A stretch of DNA of 64,000 bases from Epiperipatus broadwayi (taxonomy: Eukaryota; Onychophora; Udeonychophora; Euonychophora; Peripatidae): positions 6,462,657-6,526,656 of the forward strand of contig JAQFVV010000063.1 in NCBI GenBank assembly GCA_028023455.1, given 5' to 3'. Positions 38,251 to 52,458 of the stretch are shown here, one piece after another. Made by a program: the position numbers and the translations under genes. Within the stretch, counting starts at the first letter, position 1. Every line of letters starts with the position of its first letter. The notes under the pieces were generated by a model. That model had not been told where the DNA came from, did no database searches, and saw nothing but the letters and a program-made list of their open reading frames with translations.

Positions 38251-39493
38251 GTTTTTAAGTGCTTTTATTGATTTTAGAAATTTTTTTTGTTTCTTTGTTA
38301 ACTTTTGAACTTTTCCAATTCAGAATGAAATTTTAAAATCAAGTTTAGTATATTTAAATTCAATAGAATTTATTTAAAATTGATATACAATTAAGTTATT
38401 TTGCCCTAATCCATTAGAATTACTTATATTTTCAATATGTCAACTGTTTTATAGATATGGAACAGTACAGGAAAAATATTAAAACTATTCAATAATTTCA
38501 TGGATAGCCTTTAAACAATCTTTCTTAAAAATTTCATTCATCTTGAATATTGATCACAGAAGGGCTTTTTTTTTTTCTAAAATTAATAACACTTTAATTT
38601 ACTTTAGGTAATTACTTACAGAAATAAAGAGTAGTGCATGGAATATATAGTTTGTTTCACTTTAATAATTTTATTAAAACTCATATTAAAATTTAAAATA
38701 AACATTTATTATATTAATAAAAATGTCATTTACAAGTGCAGTTTATATTAATTAGCAATCAAACATGTAGTTTGATTAAAAAAATAAAGTAATTATTTTA
38801 AAAGATAAAGAGCAGTGGATGGATAAAATTTCACACATTTTGATGTCAAATTTTTTGGATCTTGGGTGTAAAAATAAATGAAACAAACATTTTTGCTTTA
38901 CAGAAGCAAAAAGGCTGTTGAAATGTTCAGTAAGTAAATAACCATGTCATTTAAAATAGGTTGTCTGCAATCCTTTGAGTAAAGAAAAAATATAAAATGC
39001 TGCCTTCTTTTAAACATACAAAATCTTAAAAATAATTCAGACAGTTTTTGGAACTTCTGCATAAAACCTTTCACTTTACATAAATTAAAAGGCTGTTGGA
39101 ATATGTAATAGAAACTCATTTAAATTGGAAAAAAATATTCAATAATTAAAAATTAATATAAACTATAAATATTGCATTTGTATAAAGTCATCTACAACAG
39201 TTACAACAGTAAATAAAAAGTAAACCTTTTGGAAATTCAAAAATAATTTACAGATTTAAGACATTCTATATCAGAGATTTTCTTTTACTTTGACATGTAT
39301 CTATATAAATTCACTGCAATGCAAAAGAAAAATACCATATAAAATAAGAGACTGTTTGAAAAAAAATACATGAGAAAGAAAGTCATAGTAGACTATAAAA
39401 GAAACACTTATATTTGAAAAAAATATATTAAAAATAAAATATTAAAATTTATATTAATTGAAACATACATTTACATTATATATACATATTATT
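38251..39493. other. AT-rich DNA, no recognised feature
   Basis: A 73-codon minus-strand frame at 38898-39119 spans two similar AAAGGCTGTTG blocks and matches nothing. Confidence 0.45.
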
Positions 39494-39651
39494 ATATATG
39501 TTTATAGTAAATATGTTATTTACATAATACATATGTTTGTAATGCTACAAGGAAATATAGGGTCATATATATATATATATATGTTTATAGTAAATATGTT
39601 ATTTACATAATACATATGTTTGTAATGCTACAAGGAAATATAGGGTCATAT
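39494..39651 (+). repeat. Perfect 83-bp-period tandem duplication
   Basis: ATATATGTTTATAG through GGGTCATAT occurs at 39494-39568 and again at 39577-39651 with no differences seen, separated by a few AT units. The identity implies a recent event. Confidence 0.85.
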
Positions 39652-42600
39652 CTGGAGTGATGGCCACTAGTACATGAACATCATCTGCCCTAAATTGGGT
39701 AACCATTTGTAATGCTACAGAAAATTGGGGTTTAACCTATAAGGGATCTGAGGAATTGTACTTTTATCTTTAAGTTAAAAAAAAAAAAAATTTAATCTCA
39801 AAAAGGTTGAGCATAATAGATCACTCTGAGAGATCATCACAGCTAACTAACTATAAGTTCACCAGCACTCCCCAAAAGTAATAATCATTCATCATCATAA
39901 ATTATCTATCAAAATAAATCAACAGTCAATCATGTGACTGGATTTGAAATAAGTCTTCTTTAGACTAGGTTAACTATTGAGTCTTTGCCAGTTGGGCAAT
40001 TATTTACCCAATAGTTTGGATGCACAGATTTAAGTGCTAGTACATAAGAATACAATCAAAAAACTAATGCTGGGATATTAAACATGCTGATCACTATTAA
40101 TGCTCTGGCCACTTAATACCAACTATAAACTTAATTTCTAATAGAGACCAAACTAAATTAAATGTAGTGCATGGACTTTGAAGAACATCCTCTTCATGTC
40201 AACCAAGAAGTCATCATTATCATCAACTGGATGCCCATACACTAAATGTAACACACTATCCCATACAGCTGTTAGGCACAAATCTATCTTAGAAAGCAAA
40301 AATTCTCAAATTTATTACTGTGTGCAAGAAGAAATAAATGAATAAATTAGCTTATTATAAATATCCTTAAGTAGTACCTGGGCTTCCTCTACTCATAAAT
40401 AGTTTTATTGGGATCATCAAGAAAAAAGCTAAATCCTAGAATATAAGTTGTCATGATACAAGTCACATTCACACTCTACACTCCATGAAACAGAAATTGA
40501 ATAGAATAAAATAATTAAGACTAGAAAGGAGGTTTTTTTAAAAAACAATTATTTAATATTTAATTAATATCAAAAAAATAAATGCGATAATAGATAATTT
40601 CAAACATCCATTTCATCATAAAAAATAAATAAATATACAGTTTGATAAGATTATATTAATAAATATAACTTCTTTAACGAGCATTAAAAGCATATAATTA
40701 TTGATATTATTAATCTATCAATTAATTTTAAATTCATTGCATTCTTTCTTTGAAAGTAAGTAAGAGTTTGTTAAACATTTTCAAAAATCAAAGAAAATAA
40801 TCTTTGATTCAATCTAGAGGGCAAATTGAAAGAGGAAAAAAACTTAGTACATTGATTAAACAAAAACAGATTTCCTATTAAGAAAGACATATTGTGCATA
40901 CATAAAAATAATACCTATAGCTATGGGTTTGTTGCTGTGGTGGAAACCTTTTCAGTTGCAATTTTCGTTTTTCTTAATGGGGTTTTTTTTGAAGGCTTCT
41001 AAACATGGGCCTAGTTAAATTTGTCATTTTCTGCATCTGTAGAAATTTCAGGTAAATGAAGATGGCAATTTTTGTCTATTTGGTTTTTTCTTGAATTTAC
41101 AGGTAATACAGATGTAGGCAGAGACTTTCAGGCTCTTCATTGAAGGCTAGGTTGCAGACTACTTAAATGGAGTTTTATCTTTCCAACATTTTCTTCCAGA
41201 AAAGATAGGTTACATGGAGAAAGATGTCACATAGCTTTTAGCTGAAATTAGCATATGGTTCTTATTGTTCAAACTATTTTTAGTAGTAAACTCATAGTAT
41301 ACAAAAAGCTGGATTAAAAACTTATGCTATTATATTTAATAGCTTGATCAAAAATCCTGCTGTATTATGCCACAGCATGGTAAATACTTCTGCTTCTTTC
41401 TTTTCAAAAGCTGGATTAAAACATCACTGAATTCTCTTCAACAGTTAAGTTAAAAATACTTTCTTCTCATATCAGCAACAGGATTAAGATTTGACTGCTC
41501 TCTCCAACAGTTAAGTTAGTAATATTCTCCTGCTGTCTTTCTCAGCTGCAGAGTCATGTTTTGACTGCTGTTACCAGACAATTTGGGTATTTATTACTTA
41601 TTCACACACACCCCATATCTTTTTTCTAGAACAATCTTTCCCACAAGCCAATACAATCTGTTTCTTAAATGATAATTTTTATGACAACTAATTAGATAAA
41701 GTTTTACAATTATAATTATTCAGCCAACTATCCTCTTAATCATAGATTAAAACCAAGTTAAGAACTTAAATTTAACAACATAAAATTATTGGCATTCTTT
41801 TATAATTAAAAACCAAATCTTCTTGCAAAAGACAACAAGATAATCAGTTAATTGTACTGATTTGATTTTTCTTTTGTTTTTCAATAGAAATAAAGAAAAA
41901 CAAATCTGATTAATTAAAAATAAAATGTACAAATGTAGTAAAATCTTATTTTGTTTTTCCCTTTTTTAAAAAAAATACTCTCATGCTGTCATATTGGTAC
42001 TTAAAATATTTAATTAAGTAAAGATCCATAAAAAAATATATATATTGGAAAATTAAATTTTATTTTTCCTATTAATTAAATATTTTTTATTGTCAAACCT
42101 GAGGAATATGCTGCCAATGATCCAATTATTTATTTTTCTAGTACAGCTATATAACCAGCTGGTTACATTACCCTGATCCTAATTTGTAAAATAAAATTGA
42201 GGTGAACCACTTTTTTGATATTTTAGTTTGATTCAGCCAATTTCATTTTATTATAACAAAAATTTATGTTAGTTATGCTTTTCTGTGCATTACTCATTCC
42301 CTGGTATGTTCATGTAAACTCAAACAAGGCTTTGACTCACTATAAAACCAGAAATTTTTATATTATTGTAGTTAATTTACACTCATTTTAAAGCTTAAAA
42401 AATACTATAAGATGCTGCCCTCTCTTGAATTATTTTACAAGTAAAAATTTGAAGCTACAACAATGAGAGAAGATAGGTTTTCCAAGATGCTAATTAGTTG
42501 GTTCTGATTTTGAAAAAAATGCAGCACATGTCAATAATTTATTTTGATTTTGAAAATGAAAATGAATGTTTAAGAGTATTATTTTAGTATTTTTTTACAT

Positions 42601-42988
42601 ATTATAAATTATTTTGATAAAATATGCTGATAATAAAATAATTTTACAAAAATTGTTAAGATTTTAGCAAAAATTATTTACTCTTACATGAATGTAAATT
42701 AAGAAAGAAAATCAAGGACATACACAACATTTTCTAATAGGTTACAAATGTTTTTTTAAGTTCTCCACTATAAAATATTTTTATAATTATAAATAAAAAT
42801 TTATTTTTGAAAAAACTTTCATACACTTTCGTATTCTGACAAATTATTAATTTTCTTTTTACAAACCAAATTAAAACAAATATAATATTAAAAGATAAAT
42901 ACATTTTACTGCTTATTTTGTAATTGACCAATCACAAGTTTAGAGTTTCAACTCGCTCACCAACAGGAATTTTTAATCAAGAAAAGGT
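39652..42988. other. AT-rich DNA with a degenerate tandem repeat
   Basis: At 41400-41570 the block CAACAGTTAAGTTA recurs 66 bases apart within poorly conserved units. No gene is supported in these 3.3 kb. Confidence 0.4.
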
Positions 42989-43206
42989 TAACATTTACAC
43001 AAACTTGCAAGCTGGGATATAGATTTATTTTAGTTAAACCATGTTAGGGTATTTGGTTACTGGTAACTGTCTCATTTATTTGATAAATTGTAGGTCACCC
43101 TCCATTGTATATTAACATTTACACAAACTTACAAGCTGGGATATATTTTTTTAAATTAAGCCATGTTACGGTATTTGGTCACTGGTAACTGTTTCATTCA
43201 TTTGAT
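42989..43206 (+). repeat. Tandem duplication, period about 124 bp
   Basis: TAACATTTACACAAACTT through CATTTGAT-type ends occur at 42989-43083 and 43113-43206 with scattered changes. Confidence 0.8.
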
Positions 43207-43713
<507 letters not shown>

Positions 43714-44034
43714 TAGTAAAAGAAATAAATGAAGCATGATGTTTTGTAATTTTTTTGATAGTTCAAGTAATATAAAAAGAAAAAAAAATCATCATTTAAG
43801 ATTCTGTTTTTTTCTTTTTTTTTCAGACTAGAAGAATAAAATAAGGGATTATATTAGATATATACAAAAAAGAGGGGAGTTCAGAATTGACTGTTTGGAG
43901 ATTTTTTGTCTTTTCATTACAACTTCTATATCAGACAAATAGAATTTAGAGAAAGTTATATCCACATACAATAACAATATATGAAATTAAGTGAAAAATA
44001 TACTACAATTATGGTGGACAATAGCAATGTAGAA

Positions 44035-44215
44035 AATAAATGAGACATAGAATCATTAATAAGGAAAGTGCTAAATGAATTAATGGCAGATTTGCAAAAA
44101 GAAATAAAAAAAACCTTAACGAAGTAAAGACTGAAATGGGTGAGATTATTAAAAATGTAAAAGAGCAGATCAGGATAGAACTTAAAGAAGTAAAAGAGTT
44201 AGTAAAATAATAGAA
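44035..44215 (+). pseudogene. Possible decayed LINE ORF1 coiled-coil segment
   Basis: One frame reads EVKTEMGEIIKNVKEQIR and continues with ELKEVKELVK before a stop. This charged heptad-like stretch resembles the coiled coil of LINE ORF1 proteins. No RRM, zinc finger or downstream reverse transcriptase could be tied to it. It may instead be a chance lysine/glutamate-rich frame in A-rich DNA. Confidence 0.2.
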
Positions 44216-45718
44216 GAGAAAATAGTGAAAAGGACAAAGAGAACCAAATCTATAGTAATAGAATTAATTAAGATAGGAAAACCTGCAGAGAGTAAGGAAA
44301 ATGTTCTGAGCACAATAAATCTGTTTGTAAAATTAAAAATTTTCTATGGGGTGAAGGAGAATCACCAATAAACCACATAAATAGTCCTAAGTGATACTTA
44401 CAGTAAATGTGATGTCTGAAGTGATTAGGTTGACAGTCTCCATTAGTCATTTATAAAGAGCAGCACAGGTATGGTGGCAATCCCTGTTCAAAAATCAAAC
44501 AATTTTACTCTGTATATGCAAGCCTTAATAAAATGTTATTGAAATGAAGACCACCAAATATGAGTAAAAATAAGATGTCACAAGAAAAATGTAAATCTGA
44601 AATATGTTATGTGCCACCTTTTAGAAAGCAGATAGCTCAGATGCAGACCTAATAGAAGATCAGTTGACTGAGAATCAAATCATCAAGATTATAAATAAAA
44701 AAATTCCAACTTGATGTAACATCTATTGATAAAAACCTGATGTAAAAAAATCAACAAATGGCAGAGTTTCTTAATACATTTACTAGCAGCAGAGATGGGG
44801 CTGAATAACAAAATGCTAAATATATACATAAAATTCCAAATCATAAAAATAAGGTCCAAATTAACACTACAAAAGTCACAGACAACCATGTATATAGCAA
44901 AATTAATAAGAAATCTCTGACCAAATAAAAGAGAAATTAACCCACTCTAGATCACCATCTCCCAAAGAAAGATTCAGATGTCAGGATGGGTACCTGGGAG
45001 ATCTTACTGTAAAATTGAGAAACTGTATGAGCAGCACAGGGAAGGGGATTGATTCCTGGAACCTTAACCATTGGCAAGTTATCCAGACAATAGCATTAGA
45101 TAATAATCTTGAACAGTTCTCACCCTGCTGACTTGGGATATGTCCCTGACAAAGTGAGAAAATGGATTGTGAATCTGTAGTGGATTATAAAAAGGGGAGA
45201 AAAGATATTGTCTACTGTTAAGATAATTGGAAAACATGGCTAATATCAGACAATATGTTGTGGTGCTTTGGGTAGATAGTTATACAGAGTATGGAAAAAT
45301 AACCCTATATACCATAGCCACCATGTATGTGGAGACTGTCTTAAATTGTCCATCAGCCTATTTGTAGCAGGGTACCTAAAATGAGCGGTGGACTAATCCC
45401 CTTTGATCAATGTAAGTGTCACAAGTAATAACTGAGTGACACTTCAAAATGTGTATGTTCAGGATCAGATTTCTCATTTGGCATTTGTGTGTCTTGTCTG
45501 AAAACTATAAAAGTGGGAATAGCTCCTTTTTATGCTTGCTGTATTCAACTTTAAAATTGCATGCTCAATACTGACACCCCACATGTGAACAATCCATGTA
45601 GTTATATCAGTGATACTAAACAAAAAGAATTGTAAATTACAAATAGATAAAATTCATTGAGAATAAAATTGTTAATCACTATTTTATTCTCATCCCTGAC
45701 CCCAGTAATATGTGTATG
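44216..45718. other. Slightly less AT-rich DNA, unidentified
   Basis: 44950-45560 has near-average composition and may be an old repeat, but no frame or repeat boundary could be established. Confidence 0.35.
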
Positions 45719-45721
45719 ATT

Positions 45722-45752
<31 letters not shown>

Positions 45753-45757
45753 TACAC

Positions 45758-45797
<40 letters not shown>
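45719..45797. repeat. Compound (AT)n microsatellite
   Basis: Two AT runs separated by an AATACACATATATACAT segment. Confidence 0.9.
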
Positions 45798-45800
<3 letters not shown>

Positions 45801-45918
45801 ATATTATTATTACTATTTGCGGGATATTCCATGTAGTGAAAAAGCTAAATGCTGACATTTCAGTACAATATCAAGTACCTTCCTCAGAGTGTCCTCTTTC
45901 TCAAATATATATATATAT

Positions 45919-47962
45919 TATAACGATTGAAATGAAAGTGAAGATCGAATCTAATTGCAAACTACGATATCTGCTCTACAGGGCGCCATCTAGGCATTTA
46001 AACCTAGAAAAATTTATAGAGTAGGCAGATATGCGCTGTTAAGATTCCACTTTATTTAAATATTCAGGTCATTAGCCCAAGTCACTAGCTCAGTGGAGAT
46101 GCAGAGATAAAAATCTATATCTTAATTTATATCTTAAATATAAATAAATAAAAGCCACTGCCAGAAATTAACACATAAAAATATTTATTTACGCACATAT
46201 AAAATCATTCTAATTTGAGGAATAAGTTTAACATTTTAGATTTTATATTAACTTTTAATTTTACATTTAACTAAGTTTCAATGAGTTTAATATTTTATTT
46301 AAATAGTCGAGTATGAATAGACTACATAGACCTGCATTTGAAAAGAAAATATTTTATCCCTTATTTAACCTTAGGCCAAAAAATTTTGCAAACCGGCGCC
46401 AATCCATCTGATATATTTATGTATTCAATGTAGCATGAAAATATGACAACACAAAATACTATACTGTCAGGAATGTACATCTGATCAGTAAGTAGAATTA
46501 GAGAAGACATTGTCTCTCCACCAACAGGAATGTCACATCTGTTGGCGAGTAGAACAATAAACATAAAACTCCATAGGAATGGACTGCGGTCCTTTGCCGT
46601 CTTACAAACCCATCCATAGGAAAACAGAAGGTGTGTGGCGTATATATATAATCCTGCCCATAGAGGATCTCATACTACATTTACAATCACACAAATATAT
46701 CCAATCCATTGAACCAATTCAACTACGAAATGAATAACCTAAGATTACCCTCCCTTAATATAACTTTACAAAACTATATAGCCATTCACACCTGACTTAA
46801 ATTTAACATTTAAATACGTTCACACAGATTATTTTTATACAATTTGTTTTATAATGTCGAGTATAGATCGGCTGCATAGATTCCATGGTCAAAAACATTC
46901 CAAATTAAACACAACCGATCAAAATACAAAGTCAATCGATAACGTCAATTGGTGAGGGAATACAGGAGACCCTTTGGTGTTCATCATAAGACACCGCAGT
47001 GACATCATTGACTTATATATTCTAATCGACTGTGAAAACCACAACATAATCAACCACTAAAGAATCTATGCAACGTCTATACCCAACTTAAATGTAATGC
47101 ATTTAATAATATCTACAATAAATATTACTACAAATAAAAATAATAAAATGGAAATGATTTTAGCAAAACTTAACTATATAAATTTAAACAATCAATTATT
47201 AATTTGAAAATCAAATAAGAGTTCATTTTAAAATTTACATTAGCTGAATTTTTAAAAAAAAACAATGACGAAAGTTCTTAATTACTTTTTGTTGTTGTTG
47301 TTAATTTGAAAAGTTCATAGCTCATGGTAGAAGAGTCCAGGTTTCTGCTTTTAATTCCCGCAATGCCTCCATTGGAAGATAATTTTCTGGAGATGGCAAT
47401 AGCTGGTTCAAGGTATCACAGTCTTTTCATTTTTTTTAAACAGAGAGTGTGGTATGTGCGTCCTACCACATCTCTCAAACACAAAATGCTGGAACTGTCA
47501 GAAAAAACTGTATTTCCCTTTTTATATTATCCACACGGATTCAATCAACAAAACGTCACTAATCCATCACTTTTGTTAGGGTCTGAGCCAAGGCTTAGTG
47601 CTTCCATTGGTCAAGCTAATTTCTCTTTATTTTCTTATCTATCTTTCATCAGATCATTTTAATTATACAAGAGCCCAAGGGCTAGTTTGGTTTTTGATAA
47701 TTCATAAACAATAATTTCCATTTACAGATTACATTAATTAATACCTGTTTTTATTTTTAAATCTTGTACTTTTTTTATAAAAAAGTACGTTCAAATACTT
47801 ATTTGTTTTTTGTTTTTAAATATTTTTAAAGTTTGGCCTCTGTGCGAATGTATATACATTTAACAAACATTTTAATTTTAGTGTTTAGTTTTTTACCTTT
47901 ATTTGCGAACTTTTAAGTTTTTATTTTAAATTAATGTAATGACATATTTATATATCGTTACA
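45919..47962 (-). repeat. 3' LTR, full length
   Basis: On the minus strand it begins TGTAACGATATATAAATATG and ends TCAATCGTTATA, where CGTTACA would be the consensus. It contains the small open frame MFIVLLANRCDIPVGGE (46564-46361), homologous to the one at 11338. Confidence 0.75.
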
Positions 47963-48657
47963 TATCAATAAACTTTTTCAAAAAACAAAGAAAATTTAAA
48001 AAAAGACTTTACTTAGTGTTAGTAATTTCGTTGCACAAATTGATTATATATGAAAATTTCAAAAGGACAAAACTTTAAAAGACAAAACAGTAATTACACA
48101 CAAATATAATGATTAAAAAAATGTTGACTGTTGATTCCCTATTACCAGCTAAATTTCTGCCCCCTCCCTTCCAAGTTTCATTTCTCCTACCTTTAACTAT
48201 TACTTAGGCAAGTTGAATGATTAGATTTTAATTTAACAAGACTTTTTTTTAAAAAAAAATATGATTTAGATTTATTATTACGTTTTATTTATTAGTTTTT
48301 ATTCCTCTAATTTATCTCTACATATGCGCAATTTTTCTTACTGGCAGTACTTTTTAAACAAAACTTCAAACTGCAACTTCACATCAATACAACAAATATA
48401 TTTATACTAATTTCAGAAAAAATATTACGGTCATGATTTATTTTCAAAAGTACTAGTGGTTTATTAAACATCTGGCTATAACTTTATGTTAGTACAAAAA
48501 TGTACTTATTTCAGAAAAAACAACAATTGTTATTTGCATGATTCACTTTTAAAATTCTCAGGGCACTCGTGATTTATTAAAGCCAGAAAATTTCATCATC
48601 ATCAATTCCCTTTCTCAGGGTCAATCTCTGAGGTAAGGCCACACTTGGGATGCCAAT
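47963..48657 (-). other. Interior of the LTR element
   Basis: The first 17 bases after the 5' LTR look like a primer-binding site. The remainder is AT-rich and carries no frame longer than a few dozen codons. No packaging or polyprotein motif was seen. Confidence 0.55.
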
Positions 48658-50276
48658 TATAATGATCGAAATGAAAGTGAAGATCGAATCTAACCGCAAA
48701 CTAAGATATCTGCTCTACAGGGTGGCATCTAGGCATTTAAACCTAGAAAAATTTATAGAGTAGGCAGATACGTGCTGTTAAGATTCCACTTTATTTAAAT
48801 ATTCAGGTCGTTAGCCCAAGTCACTAGCTCAGTGGAGATGCAGAGATAAAAATCTATATCTTAATTTATATCTTAAATGTAAATAAATAAAAGCCACTGC
48901 CAGAAATTAACACATAAAAATATTTATTTACGCACATATAAAATCATTCTAATTTGAGGAATAAGTTTAACAATTTAGATTTTATATTAACTTTTAATTT
49001 TACATTTAACTAAGTTTCAATGAGTTTAATATTTTATTTAGATAGTCAAGTATGAATAGACTACATAGACCTGCATTTGAAAAGAAAATATTCTATCCCT
49101 TATTTAACCTTAGGCCAAAAAATTTTGCAATCAAACCGGCGCCAATCCATCTGATACATTTATGTATTCAATGTAGCATGAAAATACGACAACACAAAAT
49201 ACTATACTGTCAGGAATGTACATCTGATCAGTAAGTAGAATTAGAGAAGACATTGTCTCTCCACCAACAGGAATGTCACATCTGTTGGCGAGTAGAACAA
49301 TAAACATAAAACTCCATAGGAATGGACTGCGGTCCTTTGCTATCTTAAAAACTCATCCATAGGCAAACAGAAGGTGTGTGGTGTATATATATAATCCTGC
49401 CCGTAGCGGATCTCATACTACATCTACAATTACACAAATATATCCAATCCATTGAACCAATTCAACTATGAAATGAATAACCTAAGATTACCCTCCCTTA
49501 ATATAACTTTGCAAAACTATATAGCCATTCACGCCCGACTTAAATTTAACATTTAAATACATTCGCACAGATTATTTTTATACAATTTGTTTTATAATGT
49601 CGAGTATAGATCAGCTGCATAGATTCCACAGTCAAAAACATACCAAATTAAACACAACCGATCAAGATACAAAGTCAACTGATAACGTCAATTGCTGAGG
49701 GAATACAGGAGACCCTTTGGTGTTCATCAGATGACACCGCAGTGACATCATTGACTTATATATTCTAATCGACTATTAAAACCACAACATAATCAACCAC
49801 TAATGAACCTATGCAATGTCTATACCCAACTTAAATGTAATGCATTTAATAATTTTTACAATAAATATTACTACAAATAAAAATAATAAAATGGAAATGA
49901 TTTTAGCAAAACTTAACTATATAAATTTAAACAATCAATTATTAATTTGAAAATCAAATAAGAGTTCATTTTAAAATTTAAATTAGCTGAATCTTTAAAA
50001 AAAACAATGACGAAAGTTCTTAATTACTTTTTTTTGTTGTTGTTAATTTGTAAAGTTCATAGCTCACGGTAGAAGAGTCCAGGTTTCTGCTTTTAATTTC
50101 CACAATGCCTCCATTAGAAGATAATGTTCTGGAGATGGCAATAGCTAGTTCAAGGTATCACAGTCTTTTCATTTTTTTTAAATAGAGAGTGTGGTATGTG
50201 TGTCCTACCACATCTCTCAAACACAAAACGCTGGAACTGTCAGAAAAAACTGTATTTCCCTTTTTATATTATCCAC
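48658..50276 (-). repeat. 5' LTR, truncated
   Basis: Matches the 3' LTR closely up to ATCCAC at 50276, after which similarity stops abruptly. The missing part corresponds to 47535-47962 of the intact LTR, so the outer (U3) end is lost. Confidence 0.75.
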
Positions 50277-50628
50277 TCTATCACACATTCTTGAAACATG
50301 TGAATAAAGACATTTTAAAAGGCAAATACATGATGGTGTGGAGATTATTAAATAATTAACTAATGTTTAAACTTTGTATTGGGTTAGCAAAAATCTCTAG
50401 ATTAATAAAAGATTAGTGATAATCATTAATATATTTATGTAAAGTGGATTGTGTCAAAATTGTGAGTGAGGTATGTTTGATATTTATAAATCAAAATGCA
50501 ACAATTTATTATTGATACATATGAAATACATGATAAAGATACATTTTGAGATATTGTGATCTGAATGAATGGGAGGATGCTGGTTTGTGTTTTAAAATGT
50601 CTTTAGCCAATTTACATTTTACAGCATG
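50277..50628. other. AT-rich DNA, no recognised feature
   Basis: Nothing supported. Confidence 0.5.
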
Positions 50629-50829
50629 TAATATTTACTAAGGCTTTAATCTCAAGAATATACATGTAAAATGCGATCTTAGGGACCTCTATAGGTCTTA
50701 ACCATAAGCTTATACCTTGCAAGAAAAGAGGGGAACCCTTCTTTACTTCAATCTATTTTCTATTTAAATAAGTGAAACTGAAGCATTTTTACACATATAT
50801 TCTTGAGGTTAAAGCCTTAGTAAATATTA
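50629..50829. mobile_element. MITE-like inverted repeat, about 200 bp
   Basis: Arms at 50629-50675 and 50783-50829 are inverted copies with few mismatches (TAATATTTACTAAGGCTTTA on the left). The middle 107 bases are unique. Confidence 0.75.
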
Positions 50830-51969
50830 CTTATGTAATCAATGGGCATTTAAATGAATTTATAATTTTACAGCATGGTAAATTCTTCTAGGGTTTAGAA
50901 ATTTGGATTATTTTAGGATTACTTTTGGAGATTTTGTCATAGTTATAAATTTTAGGAGATTTACAAATTATTTTTTCTAAACATTTTAAATTTATAACAT
51001 GCAAGATAGATTATATAATTATGATAAAATAGATAAAACATTTAGCTTAGCTTGGAGTTTATATTGAATGACCTGCATATTTGCCACTTAATATATTTTT
51101 GTAGCTCAATTCGCAATAACTTTTTTTTCAAAATTCTCTAAGTTACTTTTTTTTTACATTTATAGTTTCAAAACCCGAAGGCAAGTGTTTATTTATAATT
51201 TATAAAAGAAAATAATTATTTTGAAACTGACTAAGATTGTCCAATAGAATCTAAGTAAAAATTAATTCCTAATTGATTTTTTTAATTATAATTTTAAACA
51301 AATAAAATTAAAGTATATTAAATTATTAACAAATGTAAGTATCAGAAATAAAGTTGTTACTATAATTGAATTCAGATTTTTGGCTAAAGTTTTAATGAAA
51401 TTGATGCATGTTATTATGCACAAAGTTTAAAAGTTGACATAATCGTTAGCTTCATTCTTGTACAAATTGTTATTAATAATATTAGAAAAAATAGTCATAA
51501 CATTAGATTTTAGTGCTTTTTTGATAAACAAATAATTTTCTTTACTAGCAGAATAGTTAATACAATACATTGATGGATATAGAAAGCAAGATTTAAGAAG
51601 GGAGAGTAAAGACAAGCAATAATTATATTATAACAATCACAAGCATAAAATGGTTTTTCAAAGATATTATTAAATAGTTTAGTTGTATTGATAAAACTTT
51701 TATTTTAGAAACATTTTAATAGATCAATCCAAATATTACTACTTTCTAGATTTGTAACAACAGAATTACTGCTGTCAAATTGATCAATAAAGAAGCCAGC
51801 AAATTTAAAATTACTTTCAGCAGCCTAAAAGCATTTTCACAAAAATATAGGCTCAGGAATTTTTGATCGTAATATGTTGTTGTCTCAAAGTTTTATGGTA
51901 CTAATGCAATTTTTCTTATATTTTTTTTTCTGAAAGTGGCAATGATTTAGAATCACCAACAAAAAAAAT
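50830..51969. other. AT-rich DNA, no recognised feature
   Basis: A 62-codon minus-strand frame at 51427-51615 matches nothing. Confidence 0.45.
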
Positions 51970-52148
51970 CATTTATTTTATATAGCGCATGATGTTTTCA
52001 TAAACTGTAATACCAATAAGCTAATGCACATGACCTTTGCAGATGTCACTATATAAATGAATACTCCCACTTTTTCAAACACAAGATAACGTCTTTGAGA
52101 AAAGATAGAATGAATCATCTATCTTTTCGATCCAAACATATATATTTC
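51970..52148 (-). mobile_element. Third copy of the TATATAGCGC repeat, with hairpin module
   Basis: On the minus strand the order is the hairpin GAAAAGATAG/CTATCTTTTC (52128-52099), CTTGTGTTTGAAAAAG, GAGTATTC, then an inverted-end module closing with GCGCTATATAAA (51988-51977). This matches 37155-37335 in order. Confidence 0.65.
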
Positions 52149-52458
52149 ACAAATAAATAAAAATAAAAAAATTCGTTTTTCTATTTAATTACTAGCCTAG
52201 AACTATATTAAAAATTAATCAAATTTTAAGTATTACCTTCCTGATTTTAATCTGAATAAATAAATAATCATTAATAAGTAACAATTCAACACAAAAATTG
52301 AATTCTTAAGAATAAGATATTTTTTAGTATTAATAGTTCAAAGTCATTAACATAGTAGATACCATCGATAGTGTATTTTTATGTATATATTTTTAAAAAA
52401 ATCTTTTTTTTTTTTTGCACATAATCGTTTTATTGCCAATTAAAGCAATCTGAAGGTG

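Larger units (their letters stand above)
45919..50276 (-). mobile_element. LTR element with two 2-kb LTRs and a very short interior
   Basis: Read on the minus strand: 5' LTR (50276 to 48658, lacking about 430 bases of its outer end), interior (48657 to 47963, about 695 bases) and 3' LTR (47962 to 45919). The two LTRs are near-identical by eye. The interior begins ATTGGCATCCCAAGTG, with TGG shortly after the LTR end as expected of a tRNA primer-binding site. It has no gag or pol frame. A purine tract just before the 3' LTR is not convincing. This is either a non-autonomous LTR family or an internally deleted copy. The same LTR stands alone at 9875-11987. Confidence 0.7.

Noticed and set aside
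40250-40310. Possible tRNA-derived SINE (ATCTTAGAAAGCAAAAATTC block resembling 8996)
   Set aside because: Only about 20 bases are similar and no B box follows.
47324-47662. 112-codon plus-strand open frame, with a similar one on the minus strand at 10221-10424
   Set aside because: Both lie antisense within the LTR; they resemble each other because the LTR copies do, and the third LTR copy lacks the start codon.
49052-49234. 60-codon plus-strand open frame
   Set aside because: Antisense shadow of the small LTR frame.
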